DNA of 64,000 nt from Plantago major (GCA_026545765.1 CM048844.1:74295590-74359589); one strand, 5' to 3'. Shown: positions 15,001 through 27,361, counted from the first letter of the stretch. Made by a program: numbers and translations. Notes: generated by a model from the letters alone, not told the origin.

Positions 15001-18000
15001 TCGAGTGTTTCACAAAAAATCGTGTACTACCCCCTTTGAGTTTTATTGAAGACAACAGGTCACTGAAATACGTTTTTAAATCGAGGTTCCATGATCCAAA
15101 ATAGTTCAATATGTGCGTTGAATATTTTTTATTCTACAGACCATGTCCTGTGAATAACATTTGACACAATCTAACTCTATCGAGTGTTTCACAAAAAATC
15201 GTATACTACCCCCTTTGAATTTTATTGAAGACAATAGGTCACGAAAATACGTTTTTAAATCGAGGTTCGATGAACCAAAATATTTCAATATGTGCGTAGA
15301 ATAAGTTTTATACCACAAACCTTGTCATTTGAATAAAATTTGACATAAACTATCCCCATGGAGTGTTTTCACAAAAAACTGTGTACTAACCCCTTTGGGT
15401 TTTCTCGAAAACTAGATGTCTCAAAAATACGTTTTTAATTCGAGGTTCGATCAACCAAAATAGTTGAATATGTGCGTAGAATCGGTTTTATACCACAAAC
15501 CATGTCATGTGAATATAATTTGACACAAACTAACTCTAACGAGTGTTTCACAAAAAATAATGTGCTACCCACTTGGAGTTTTATTGAAGACAACAGGTCA
15601 CGGAAATACATTTTTAAATCGAGGTTCCATTAACGAAAATAGTTCACTATGTGCGTTGAATAGTTTTTATACCACAAACCATGTCATTTGAATAAAATTT
15701 GACACAAACTAACCCCATGGAGTGTTTTCACAAAAAACCGTGTACTAACCCCTTTGGGTTTTCTCGAAAACTAGATGTCTCAAAAATACATTTTTAATTC
15801 GAGGTTCCATCAACCAAAATAGTTCAACATATGCGTAGAGTAGGTTTTATACCACAAACCATGTCATGTGAATAAAATTTGACACAAACTAACTCTATCG
15901 AGTGTTTCTCAAAAAATCGTGTACTACCCCCTTTGAGTTTTATTGAAGACAACAGGTCACTGAAATACGTTTTTATATCGAGGTTCCATGATCCAAAATA
16001 GTTCAATATGTGCTTTGAATAGTTTTTATACTACAAACCATGTCATGTGAATAAAATTTGACACAATCTAACTCTATCGAGTGTTTCACAAAAAATCGTG
16101 TACTACCCCCTTTGAGTTTTATTGAAGACAACAGGTCACTGAAATACGTTTTTAAATCGAGGTTCCATGATCCAAAATAGTTCAATATGTGCGTTGAATA
16201 TTTTTTATTCTACAAACCATGTCCTGTGAATAACATTTGACACAATCTAACTCTATCGAGTGTTTCACAAAAAATCGTGTACTACCCCCTTTGAATTTTA
16301 TTGAAGACAATAGGTCACGAAAATACGTTTTTAAATCGAGGTTCGATGAACCAAAATAGTTCAATATGTGCGTAGAATAAGTTTTATACCACAAACCTTG
16401 TCATTTGAATAAAATTTGACACAAACTATCCCCATGGAGTGTTTTCACAAAAAACTGTGTACTAACCCCTTTGGGTTTTCTCGAAAACTAGATGTCTCAA
16501 AAATACATTTTTAATTCGAGGTTCGATCAACCAAAATAGTTGAATATGTGCGTAGAATAGGTTTTATACCACAAACCATGTCATGTGAATATAATTTGAC
16601 ACAAACTAACTCTAACGAGTGTTTCACAAAAAATCATGTACTACCCACTTGGAGTTTTATTGAAGACAACAGGTCACGGAAATACATTTTTAAATCGAGG
16701 TTCCATTAACGAAAATAGTTCACTATGTGCGTTGAATAGTTTTTATACCACAAACCATGTCATTTGAATAAAATTTGACACAAACTAACCCCATGGAGTG
16801 TTTTCACAAAAAACCCTTTGGGTTTTCTCGAAAACTAGATGTCTCAAAAATACATTTTTAATTCGAGGTTCGATCAACCAAAATATTTCAACATGTGCGT
16901 AGAGTAGGTTTCATACCACAAACTATGTCATGTGAATAAAATTTGACACAAACTAACTCTATCGAGTGTTTCTCAAAAAATCGTGTACTACCCCCTTTGA
17001 GTTTTATTGAAGACAACAGGTCACTGAAATACGTTTTTATATCGAGGTTCCATGATCCAAAATAGTTCAATATGTGCTTTGAATAGTTTTCATACTACAA
17101 ACCATGTCATGTGAATAAAATTTGACACAATCTAACTCTATCGAGTGTTTCACAAAAAATCTTGTACTACCCCCTTTGAGTTTTATTGAAGACAATAGGT
17201 CACTGAAATACGTTTTTAAATCGAGGTTCCATGATCCAAAATAGTTCAATATGTGCGTTGAATATTTTTTATTCTACAAACCATGTCATGTGAATAACAT
17301 TTGACACAATCTAACTCTATCGAGTGTTTCACAAAAAATCGTGTACTACCCCTTTTGAATTTTATTGAAGACAATAGGTCACGAAAATACGTTTTTAAAT
17401 CGAGGTTCGATGAACCAAAATAGTTAAATATGTGCGTAGAATAAGTTTTATACCACAAACCTTGTCATTTGAATAAAATTTGACACAAACTATCCCCATG
17501 GAGTGTTTTCAAAAAAAACTGTATACTAACCCCTTTGGGTTTTCTCGAAAACTAGATGTCTCAAAATAACGCTTTTAATTCGAGGTTCGATCAACCAAAA
17601 TAGTTGAATATGTGTAGAATAGGTTTTATACCACAAACCATGTCATGTGAATATAATTTGACACAAACTAACTCTAACGAGTGTTTCACAAAAATGTACT
17701 ACCCACTTGAGTTTTATTGAAGACAACAGTCACGGAAATACATTTTAAATCGAGGTTCGATTAACCAAAATAGTTCACTATGCGTTGAATAGTTTTTATA
17801 CCACAAACCATGTCATTTGAATAAAATTTGACACAACTAACCCCATGGAGTGTTTTCACAAAAACCGTTTACTAACCCCTTTGGGTTTTCTCGAAAACTA
17901 GATGTCTCAAAAATACATTTTTAATTCGAGGTTCCATCAACCAAAATAGTTCAACATATGCGTAGAGTAGGTTTTATACCACAAACCATGTCATGTGAAT

Positions 18001-21000
18001 AAAATTTGACACAAACTAACTCTATCGAGTGTTTCTCAAAAAATCGTGTACTACCCCTTTGAGTTTTATTGAAGACAACATGTCACTGAAATACGTTTTT
18101 ATATCGAGGTTCCATGATCCAAAATAGTTCAATATGTGCTTTGAATAGTTTTTATACTACAAACCATGTCATGTGAATAAAATTTGACACAATCTAACTC
18201 TATCGAGTGTTTCACAAAAAATCGTGTACTACCCCCTTTGAGTTTTATTGAAGACAACAGGTCACTGAAATACGTTTTTAAATCGAGGTTCCATGATCCA
18301 AAATAGTTCAATATGTGCGTTGAATATTTTTTATTCTACAAACCATGTCATGTGAATAACATTTGACACAATCTAACTCTATCGAGTGTTTCACAAAAAA
18401 TCGTGTACTACCCCCTTTGAATTTTATTGAAGACAATAGGTCACGAAAATACGTTTTTAAATCGAGGTTCGATGAACCAAAATAGTTCAATATGTGCGTA
18501 GAATAAGTTTTATACCACAAACCTTGTCATTTGAATAAAATTTGACACAAACTATCCCCATGGAGTGTTTTCACAAAAAACTGTGTACTAACCCCTTTGG
18601 GTTTTCTCGAAAACTAGATGTCTCAAAAATACATTTTTAATTCGAGGTTCGATCAACCAAAATAGTTGAATATGTGCGTAGAATAGGTTTTATACCACAA
18701 ACCATGTCATGTGAATATAATTTGACACAAACTAACTCTAACGAGTGTTTCACAAAAAATCATGTGCTACCCACTTGGAGTTTTATTGAAGACAACAGGT
18801 CACGGAAATACGTTTTTAAATCGAGGTTCGATTAACCAAAATAGTTCACTATGTGCGTTGAATAGTTTTTATACCACAAACCATGTCATTTGAATAAAAT
18901 TTGACACAAACTAACCCCATGGAGTGTTTTCACAAAAAACCCTTTGGGTTTTCTCGAAAACTAGATGTCTCAAAAATACATTTTTAATTCGAGGTTCGAT
19001 CAACCAAAATAGTTCAACATGTGCGTAGAGTAGGTTTCATACCACAAACCATGTCATGTGAATAAAATTTAACACAAACTAACTCTATCGAGTATTTCTC
19101 AAAAAATCGTGTACTACCCCCTTTGAGTTTTATTGAAGACAACAGGTCACTGAAATACGTTTTTATATCGAGGTTCCATGATCCAAAATAGTTCAATATG
19201 TGCTTTGAATAGTTTTTATACTACAAACCATGTCATGTGAATAAAATTTGACACAATCTAACTCTATCGAGTGTTTCACAAAAAATCGTGTACTACCCCC
19301 TTTGAGTTTTATTGAAGACAACAGGTCACTGAAATACGTTTTTAAATCGAGGTTCCATGATCCAAAATAGTTCAATATGTGCGTTGAATATTTTTTATTC
19401 TACAAACCATGTCATGTGAATAACATTTGACACAATCTAACTCTATCGAGTGTTTCACAAAAAATCGTGTACTACCCCTTTTGAATTTTATTGAAGACAA
19501 TAGGTCACGAAAATACGTTTTTAAATCGAGGTTCGATGAACCAAAATAGTTCAATATGTGCGTAGAATAAGTTTTATACCACAAACCTTGTCATTTGAAT
19601 AAAATTTGACACAAACTATCCCCATGGAGTGTTTTCAAAAAAAACTGTATACTAACCCCTTTGGGTTTTCTCGAAAACTAGATGTCTCAAAAATACGTTT
19701 TTAATTCGAGGTTCGATCAACCAAAATAGTTGAATATGTGCGTAGAATAGGTTTTATACCACAAACCATGTCATGTGAATATAATTTGACACAAACTAAC
19801 TCTAACGAGTGTTTCACAAAAAATCATGTACTACCCACTTGGAGTTTTATTGAAGACAACAGGTCACGGAAATACATTTTTAAATCGAGGTTCCATTAAC
19901 GAAAATAGTTCACTATGTGCGTTGAATAGTTTTTATACCACAAACCATGTCATTTGAATAAAATTTGACACAAACTAACCCCATGGAGTGTTTTCACAAA
20001 AAACCGTGTACTAACCCCTTTGGGTTTTCTCGAAAAACTAGATGTCTCAAAAATACATTTTTAATTCGAGGTTCAATCAACCAAAATAGTTCAACATGTG
20101 CTTTGAATAGTTTTCATACTACAAACCATGTCATGTGAATAAAATTTGACACAATCTAACTCTATCGAGTGTTTCACAAAAAATCGTGTACTACCCCCTT
20201 TGAGTTTTATTGAAGACAACAGGTCACTGAAATACGTTTTTATATCGAGGTTCCATGATCCAAAATAGTTCAATATGTGCTTTGAATAGTTTTTATACTA
20301 CAAACCATGTCATGTGAATAAAATTTGACACAATCTAACTCTATCGAGTGTTTCACAAAAAATCGTGTACTACCCCTTTGAGTTTTATTGAAGACAACAG
20401 GTCACTGAAATACGTTTTTAAATCGAGGTTCCATGATCCAAAATAGTTCAATATGTGCGTTGAATATTTTTTATTCTACAAACCATGTCATGTGAATAAC
20501 ATTTGACACAATCTAACTCTATCGAGTGTTTCACAAAAAATCGTGTACTACCCCCTTTGAATTTTATTGAAGACAATAGGTCACGAAAATACGTTTTTAA
20601 ATCGAGGTTCGATGAACCAAAATAGTTCAATATGTGCGTAGAATAACTTTTATACCACAAAGCTTGTCATTTGAATAAAATTTGACACAAACTATACCCA
20701 TGGAGTGTTTTCACAAAAAACTGTGTACTAACCCCTTTGGGTTTTCTCGAAAACTAGATGTCTCAAAAATACATTTTTAATTCGAGGTTCGATCAACCAA
20801 AATAGTTGAATATGTGCGTAGAATAGGTTTTATACCACAAACCATGTCATGTGAATATAATTTGACACAAACTAACTCTAACGAGTGTTTCACAAGAAAT
20901 CATGTGCTACCCACTTGGAGTTTTATTGAAGACAACAGGTCACGGAAATACGTTTTTAAATCGAGGTTCGATTAACCAAAATAGTTCACTATGTGCGTTG

Positions 21001-23285
21001 AATAGTTTTTATACCACAAACCATGTCATTTGAATAAAATTTGACACAAACTAACCCCATGGAGTGTTTTCACAAAAAACCCTTTGGGTTTTCTCGAAAA
21101 CTAGATGTCTCAAAAATACATTTTTAATTCGAGGTTCGATCAACCAAAATAGTTCAACATGTGCGTAGAGTAGGTTTTATACCACAAACCATGTCATGTG
21201 AATAAAATTTGACACAAACTAACTCTATCGAGTGTTTCTCAAAAAATCGTGTACTACCCCCTTTGAGTTTTATTGAAGACAACAGGTCACTGAAATACGT
21301 TTTTATATCGAGGTTCCATGATCCAAAATAGTTCAATATGTGCTTTGAATAGTTTTTATACTACAAACCATGTCATGTGAATAAAATTTGACACAATCTA
21401 ACTCTATCGAGTGTTTCACAAAAAATCGTGTACTACCCCCTTTGAGTTTTATTGAAGACAACAGGTCACTGAAATACGTTTTTAAATCGAGGTTCCATGA
21501 TCCAAAATAGTTCAATATGTACGTTGAATATTTTTTATTCTACAAACCATGTCATGTGAATAACATTTGACACAATCTAACTCTATCGAGTGTTTCACAA
21601 AAAATCGTGTACTACCCCCTTTGAATTTTATTGAAGACAATAGGTCACGAAAATACGTTTTTAAATCGAGGTTCGATGAACCAAAATAGTTCAATATGTG
21701 CGTAGAATAAGTTTTATACCACAAACCTTGTCATTTGAATAAAATTTGACACAAACTATCCCCATGGAGTGTTTTCACAAAAAACTGTATACTAACCCCT
21801 TTGGGTTTTCTCGAAAACTAGATGTCTCAAAAATACGTTTTTAATTCGAGGTTCGATCAACCAAAATAGTTGAATATAAAGTAGAATAGGTTTTATACCA
21901 CAAACAATGTCATGTGAATATAATTTGACACAAACTAACTCTAACGAGTGTTTCACAAAAAATCATGTACTACCCACTTGGAGTTTTATTGAAGACAACA
22001 GGTCACGGAAATACATTTTTAAATCGAGGTTCCATTAACGAAAATAGTTCACTATGTGCGTTGAATAGTTTTTATACCACAAACCATGTCATTTGAATAA
22101 AATTTGACACAAACTAACCCCATGGAGTGTTTTCACAAAAAACCGTGTACTAACCCCTTTGGGTTTTCTCGAAAACTAGATGTCTCAAAATACGTTTTTA
22201 AATCGAGGTTCGATCAACCAAAATAGTTCAACATGTGCGTAGAGTAGGTTTTATACCACAAACCATGTCATGTGAATAAAATTTGACACAAACTAACTCT
22301 ATCGAGTGTTTCTCAAAAAATCGTGTACTACCCCGTTTGAGTTTTATTGAAGACAACAGGTCACTGAAATACGTTTTTATATCGAGGTTCCATGATCCAA
22401 AATATTTCAATATGTGCTTTGAATAGTTTTTATACTACAAACCATGTCATGTGAATAAAATTTGACACAATCTAACTCTATCGAGTGTTTCACAAAAAAT
22501 CGTGTACTACCCCCCTTTGAATTTTATTGAAGACAATAGGTCACGAAAATACGTTTTTAAATCGAGGTTCCATGATCCAAAATATTTCAATATGTGCGTT
22601 GAATATTTTTTATTCTACAAACCATGTCCTGTGAATAACATTTGACACAATCTAACTCTATCGAGTGTTTCACAAAAAATCGTGTACTACCCCCTTTGAA
22701 TTTTATTGAAGACAATAGGTCACGAAAATACGTTTTTAAATCGAGGTTCGATGAACCAAAATAGTTCAATATGTGCGTAGAATAAGTTTTATACCAAAAA
22801 CCTTGTCATTTGAATAAAATTTGACACAAACTAACCCCATGGAGTGTTTTCACAAAAAACCGTGTACTAACCCCTTTGGGTTTTCTCGAAAACTAGATGT
22901 CTCAAAAATACATTTTTAATTCGAGATTCAATCAACCAAAATAGTTGAATATGCGTAGAATAGGTTTTATACCACAAACCATGTCATGTGAATATAATTT
23001 GACACAAACTAACTCTAACGAGTGTTTCACAAAAATCATGTACTACCCACTTGAGTTTTATTGAAGACAACAGGTCACGGAAATACATTTTTAAATCGAG
23101 GTTCGATTAACCAAAATAGTTCACTATGTGCGTTGAATAGTTTTTATACCACAAACCATGTCATTTGAATAAAATTTGACACAAACTAACCCCATGGAGT
23201 GTTTTCACAAAAAACCCTTTGGGTTTTCTCGAAAACTAGACGTCTCAAAAATACGTTTTTAATTCGAGCTTCGAACAACCAAAAT
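3016..23285. repeat. Higher-order repeat block, six-monomer unit of ~1,076 bp
   Basis: Six monomer variants recur in fixed order, here A to F. A reads TTCAACATGTGCGTAGAGTA, B TTCAATATGTGCTTTGAATAG, C GTTGAATATTTTTTATTC with AATAACATTTGAC, D CTTGTCATTTG with CTATCCCCATGG, E TTGAATATGTGCG with AATATAATTTGAC, F TTCACTATGTGCG. In the unit starting at 4,055 the lengths are 179, 179, 179, 180, 179 and 180 bp, total 1,076. A-type monomers start near 3,016, 4,055, 5,131, 6,163, 7,239, 8,306, 9,380, 10,454, 11,531, 12,606, 13,682, 14,747, 15,824, 16,888, 17,951, 19,014, 20,091, 21,154 and 22,228, so about 19 units. The one at 20,091 is an A/B chimera. Spacing varies between 1,032 and 1,077 bp through small indels. 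Confidence 0.93.
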
Positions 23286-25572
23286 TGTTCAACATGTGCG
23301 TGGAATAGGTTTTATACCACAAACCATGTCATGTGAATAAAATTTGACACAAGCTAACTCTGTCGAGTGTTTCACAAAAAATCGTGTACTACCCCTTTGA
23401 GTTTTATTGAAGGCAACAGGTCACTGAAATAGGTTTTTAAATCGAGGTTCCATGATCCAAAATAGTTCAATATGTGCGTTGAATAGTTTTTATACTGCAA
23501 ACCATGTCATGTGAATAAAACTTTACACAATCTAACTCTATCGAGTGTTTCAAAAAAAATCGTGTACTACCCCCTTTGAGTTTTATTGAAGACAACATGT
23601 CACGGAAATACGTTTTTAAATCGAGGTTCGATGAACCAAAATAATTCAATATGTGCGTTGAATAGGTTTTATACTACAAACCATGTCATGTGAATAAAAT
23701 TTGACACAATCTAACTCTATCGAGTGTTTCACAAAAAATCGTGTACTACCCCCTTTGAGTTTTATTGAAGACAATAGGTCACTGAAATACGTTTTTAAAT
23801 CGAGGTTCCATGATCCAAAATAGTTCAATATGTGCGAGAATAGTTTTATACCACAAACCATGTCATTTGAATAAAATTTGACACAAACTATCCCATGGAG
23901 TGTTTTCACAAAACCGTGTACTAACCCCTTTGGGTTTTCTCGAAAACTAGACGTCTCAAAAATACACTTTTAATTCGAGGTTCGATCTACCAAAATAGTT
24001 CAACATGTGCGTAGAATAGGTTTTATACCACAAACCATGTCATGTGAATATAATTTGACACAAACTAACTCTAACGAGTGTTTCACAAAAAATCATGTGC
24101 TACCCACTTTGAGTTTTATTGAAGACAACAGGTCACGGAAATACGTTTTTAAATCGAGGTTCGATAAACCAAAATAGTTCAATATGTGCTTTGAATAGTT
24201 TTTATACCACAAACCATGTCATGTGAATAAAATTTGACACAAACTAACCCCATGGAGTGTTTTCACAAAAAACCGTGTACTAACCCCTTTGGGTTTTCTC
24301 GAAAACCAGATGTCACAAAAATACATTTTTAATTCGAGGTTCGATCAACCAAAATAGTTCAACATGTGCGTAGAATAGGTTTTATACCACAAACCATGTC
24401 ATGTGAATAAAATTTGACACAAACTAACTCTATCGAGTGTTTCACAAAAATCGTGTACTACCCCCTTTGAGTTTTATTGAAGACTACAGGTCACCGAAAT
24501 AGATTTTTAAATCGAGGTTCCATGATCCAATATAGTTCAATATGTGCGTTGAATAGTTTTTATACTACAAACCATGTCATGTGAATAAAATTTGACACAA
24601 TCTAACTCTATCGTGTGTTTCACAAAAAATCGTGTACTACCCCTTTTGAGTTTTATTGAAGACAATGTCTCAAAAATACGTTTTTAATTCGAGGTTCGAT
24701 CAACCAAAATAGTTGAATATGTGCGTAGAATAGGTTTTATACCACAAACAATGTCATGTAAATAAAATTTCACACAAACTAACTCTATCGAGTGTTTCAC
24801 AAACAATCGTGTACTACCCGCTTTGAGTTTTATTGAAGGCAATAGGTCACGGAAATACGTTTTTAAATCGAGGTTCGATGAACCAAAATTGTTCAATATG
24901 TGCATAGAATAGGTTTTAAACCACAAACCATGTCATGTAAATAAAATTTCACACAAACTAACTCTATCGAGTGTTTCACAAAAAATCGTGTACTACCCCC
25001 TTTGAGTTTTATTGAAGACAACAGGTCACGGAAATACGTTTTTAAATCGAGGTTCGATGAACCAAAATAGTTCAATATGTGCGTTGAATAGGTTTTACAC
25101 CACAAACCTTGACATTTGAATAAAATTTGACACAAACTAACCCAATGGAATGTTTTCACAAAAAACTATATACCCCTTTGGGTTTTCTCGAAAATTGGAT
25201 GTCTCAAAAATACGTTTTTAATTCGAGGTTCGATCAACCAAAATAGTTGAATATGTCCGTAGAATAGGTTTTATACCACAAACCATGTCATGTAAATAAA
25301 ATTTCACACAAACTAACTCTATGGAGTATTTCACAAACAATCATGTACTACCCCCTTTGAGTTTTATTGAAGGCAATAGGTCACGGAAATACGTTTTTAA
25401 ATCGAGGTTCGATGAACCAAAATTGTTCAATATGTGCGTAGAATAGGTTTTATACCACAAACCATGTCATGTAAATAAAATTTCACACAAACTAACTCTA
25501 TCGAGTGTTTCACAAAAAATCGTGTACTACCCCTTTGAGTTTTATTGAAGGCCAAGAGTCTCACGGAAGTAT
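23286..25572. repeat. Satellite, disordered right edge of the array
   Basis: Beyond the last regular unit the monomers keep the ~179-bp period but lose the A-F order and carry many private changes (for example AAATTGTTCAA, AATTTCACACAA, CAAACAATCGTG). The changes AATTTCACACAA and GTAAATAAAATTT are shared by several edge monomers, so this part has its own small expansion history. The last monomer fades out around 25,541-25,572. A more diverged periphery beside a homogeneous core is the usual pattern for satellite arrays that homogenise by unequal exchange. Confidence 0.8.
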
Positions 25573-26820
25573 CTCAGTGGTTCCGTTATATACGTTTGGT
25601 CTTAATGTAATGGTGGCGTCCGAGATTCTCTCGTACGGTCCGTTAGGCATCTCTGTACTGACATGGTCAGGTTTGGAAGTCCTTTCCTTAGCCAGCTCGG
25701 ACTAGCTGTGGAGATGTAGTGACTTCAGCGTACTGGTCAATTCACTTTTGGCGGACCATGTGAGGTCGGACCAGTATTGAATTGGCTAGTTAAGCCGTGA
25801 TGCGCTTTAGGACACGCTCTATGGCGCCCTTAACGGATTGGACATATTTCCGTATCAACATGTCCGATGACTTACCTTAACATGGAGATGTGTGCCCTAT
25901 TTAAAGGATTTTCTCAAAGAGGAAGGACTCCTCTGGATCGCGCCAAGTGTGAGGCTCCGATTGAGCCACCAAGGCTTGTTTAGGCCCATGACCCAATAAT
26001 GACACTTAGCCCATGCCATTTTGGGCTTTTAGGAGTAGTTTAGTCATTATTGAGAGAGTTTAGGAGGGCGTGACATAGTCTTCCGAGGTCCGAGGTCCGG
26101 ACGCATGGTCCGGACTGTATTGGGTTGTCATATGAGGAAGTTCTCCAGGTTCGCCCAACTCTTCCGATTCGGACCTCATGGTTCGGACCCCCTACTCTCT
26201 GGTGCCTGTCTACTTGGCTGCCTGTGAGATTGTCATGTTGGATCCGAGTGATCGTCCGTATCGGAGGCTCCGACCCAGGTGGGTCGAACCTGAGATCCTT
26301 GGGTCGGACCTAGTAAGCTTTAGATCCTTTGTTCCTCTCTTCTAGGGTGGGCCGGACCATGGTGGGTCTGCCCGGATCGGACAGTTGTCTCGGACCAATG
26401 GAGATTGTGCACCTGCTCTCGGCAGCTGGAATATTCATGGATGAATCAGACTTGATTTTGTCTGTTTTGATTACCCTTCTCTTGCATTACCCATGGTGTA
26501 CTATAATTTCTCATTCTTTAGCACAACATATTGTTGTTGACTATGATGGAGAAGTTCAATTCTTGTTTTCATATTAGTTGTTGGCATGTGGTCACTTACA
26601 TAGAACAATGATTAGTGATAAAACTGTAGGTAAGAATATCAACAATTTAATATATACTTTGAATCGTTTTCAATATTGTCATTTCTATTTCCTAATATTC
26701 CTTTGTTTTTTAATGTATAATTAGACTCATTTCCATCACAAGAGGGAAGAAATGTTGATGATTTTATGGTGCAATTTTATAATCTTATACCGTTTGATCA
26801 TTTAGGATAGTTAACATTAT
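25573..26820. other. GC-richer array-flanking DNA, unclassified
   Basis: No gene recognised. The segment has more GC than its surroundings. From about 25,750 to 26,400 it repeats the word CGGACC or its complement GGTCCG many times (for example GGACCATGTGAGGTCGGACC and GGTCCGGACGCATGGTCCGG). After about 26,450 it becomes AT-rich again. Short open frames here (26,125-26,313; 26,329-26,577) show no family resemblance. It may be the interior of a non-autonomous element ending at the Helitron-like terminus at 26,855, or a remnant of another repeat; the sequence alone does not decide. Confidence 0.4.
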
Positions 26821-26854
26821 GGGCACCGCACTTAGCGCGGTGTACCATTCCTAG

Positions 26855-26855
<1 letters not shown>
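26821..26855 (+). mobile_element. Helitron-like 3' terminus
   Basis: A hairpin with stem CACCGC (26,824-26,829) and GCGGTG (26,837-26,842) around a 7-base loop is followed eight bases later by CTAGT (26,851-26,855). A short GC hairpin just upstream of CTRR-T is the classical 3' end of plant Helitrons. The 5' end (TC...) is not identified; a start near the satellite edge is possible but unproven. No Rep/helicase coding is seen, so the element would be non-autonomous. Confidence 0.55.

Positions 26856-26864
<9 letters not shown>

Positions 26865-26909
<45 letters not shown>
26865..26909. repeat. (TA)n microsatellite, ~45 bp
   Basis: Uninterrupted TA dinucleotides directly after the Helitron-like end. 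The sequence after it, TTAAAGGTAGTATATAA, resembles the sequence after the second TA tract at 30,028-30,118. Confidence 0.95.
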
Positions 26910-26913
<4 letters not shown>

Positions 26914-27295
26914 GGTAGTATATAATTCACAACTCAGCGCGTGGAGAGTCCTTTGTCTTCAGTTCTCTCTTACATTCCTTTCTTCTTCTTTTGTTCACAG
27001 TTCACTCACTGAAACTCATTTCACTCATCACCAAAACCCTATCTCTTCTCTTATAGTATTATACTAGCAGTCTGTGTGCAGTAGCTACGAAGGTGGAGAC
27101 GGTTCCAATTTGAACGGAAATGGGGTATCGTTGGAATCCGTCTATAAATGAAAATTAGTTGGGGCTCGGATGATGTCTGTGCTCACGTCGGCGGCGCCAC
27201 TGGAATAGGGCTTGTTGTAAGCCCGTACAGCTGGAGAGGATTTCAACAAGATTTAATCTTGGAACAGGGAAAGGGGTTAGGGCTGCTTCAATTGC

Positions 27296-27361
27296 ATGGA
27301 CGATACAGATGCAGATTTTCAGATCTCAGAAGAATCAGCTATGGCTTGGCAGGCGATTCAG
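27296..27361 (+). CDS. Possible orphan first exon of an unrecognised gene
   Basis: A pyrimidine-rich leader (26,960-27,055, with runs such as TTCCTTTCTTCTTCTTTTG) looks like a plant 5' UTR. It is followed by an ATG at 27,296 opening a 22-codon frame that starts MDDTDADFQISEESAMAW and ends exactly at a CAG|GTAATC donor. The acidic, non-repetitive composition resembles a real N-terminus. No following exon could be joined: the nearest acceptor-like site (TTGTTTCAG, about 27,443) leads straight to a stop in the joined frame. I do not recognise the protein. It may be a gene fragment captured by a transposon, the 5' end of a decayed gene, or chance. Confidence 0.25.

Larger units (their letters stand above)
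1..25572. repeat. Tandem satellite array, ~179-bp monomer
   Basis: Head-to-tail AT-rich monomers fill the first 25.5 kb. Landmarks recur every 179-180 bp: CCAAAATAGTTCAATATGTG, ACCACAAACCATGTCATGTG, AATTTGACACAA, TCGAGTGTTTCACAAAA and AAATACGTTTTTAAATCGAG. The left end of the array lies outside the window; the right end decays into unique-looking DNA near 25,572, where the last recognisable monomer words (TTTTATTGAAGG, TCACGGAAGTAT) stop. The monomer is close to one nucleosome repeat, which is typical of plant centromeric or other heterochromatic satellites; that role is inference. The satellite is not coding: short frames recur in each monomer only because the monomer recurs, and most begin at TTG. 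I do not recognise the family by name. Confidence 0.97.

Noticed and set aside
3016-23285. CENP-B-box-like motif in the TTCGAGGTTCGAT part of the monomer
   Set aside because: It lacks the required TTCG-N4-A-N2-CGGG core; the resemblance is only the TTCG word.
20-25159. Dozens of 60-88-residue open frames, mostly minus strand, with nearly identical proteins
   Set aside because: They repeat only because the satellite monomer repeats. Most start at TTG, the monomer length (179) is not a multiple of three, and neighbouring frames merely overlap by four bases. They are not a gene family.
1-25572. Regularly spaced repeats suggesting a CRISPR array
   Set aside because: Repeats are contiguous 179-bp satellite monomers without unique spacers, in a plant genome.
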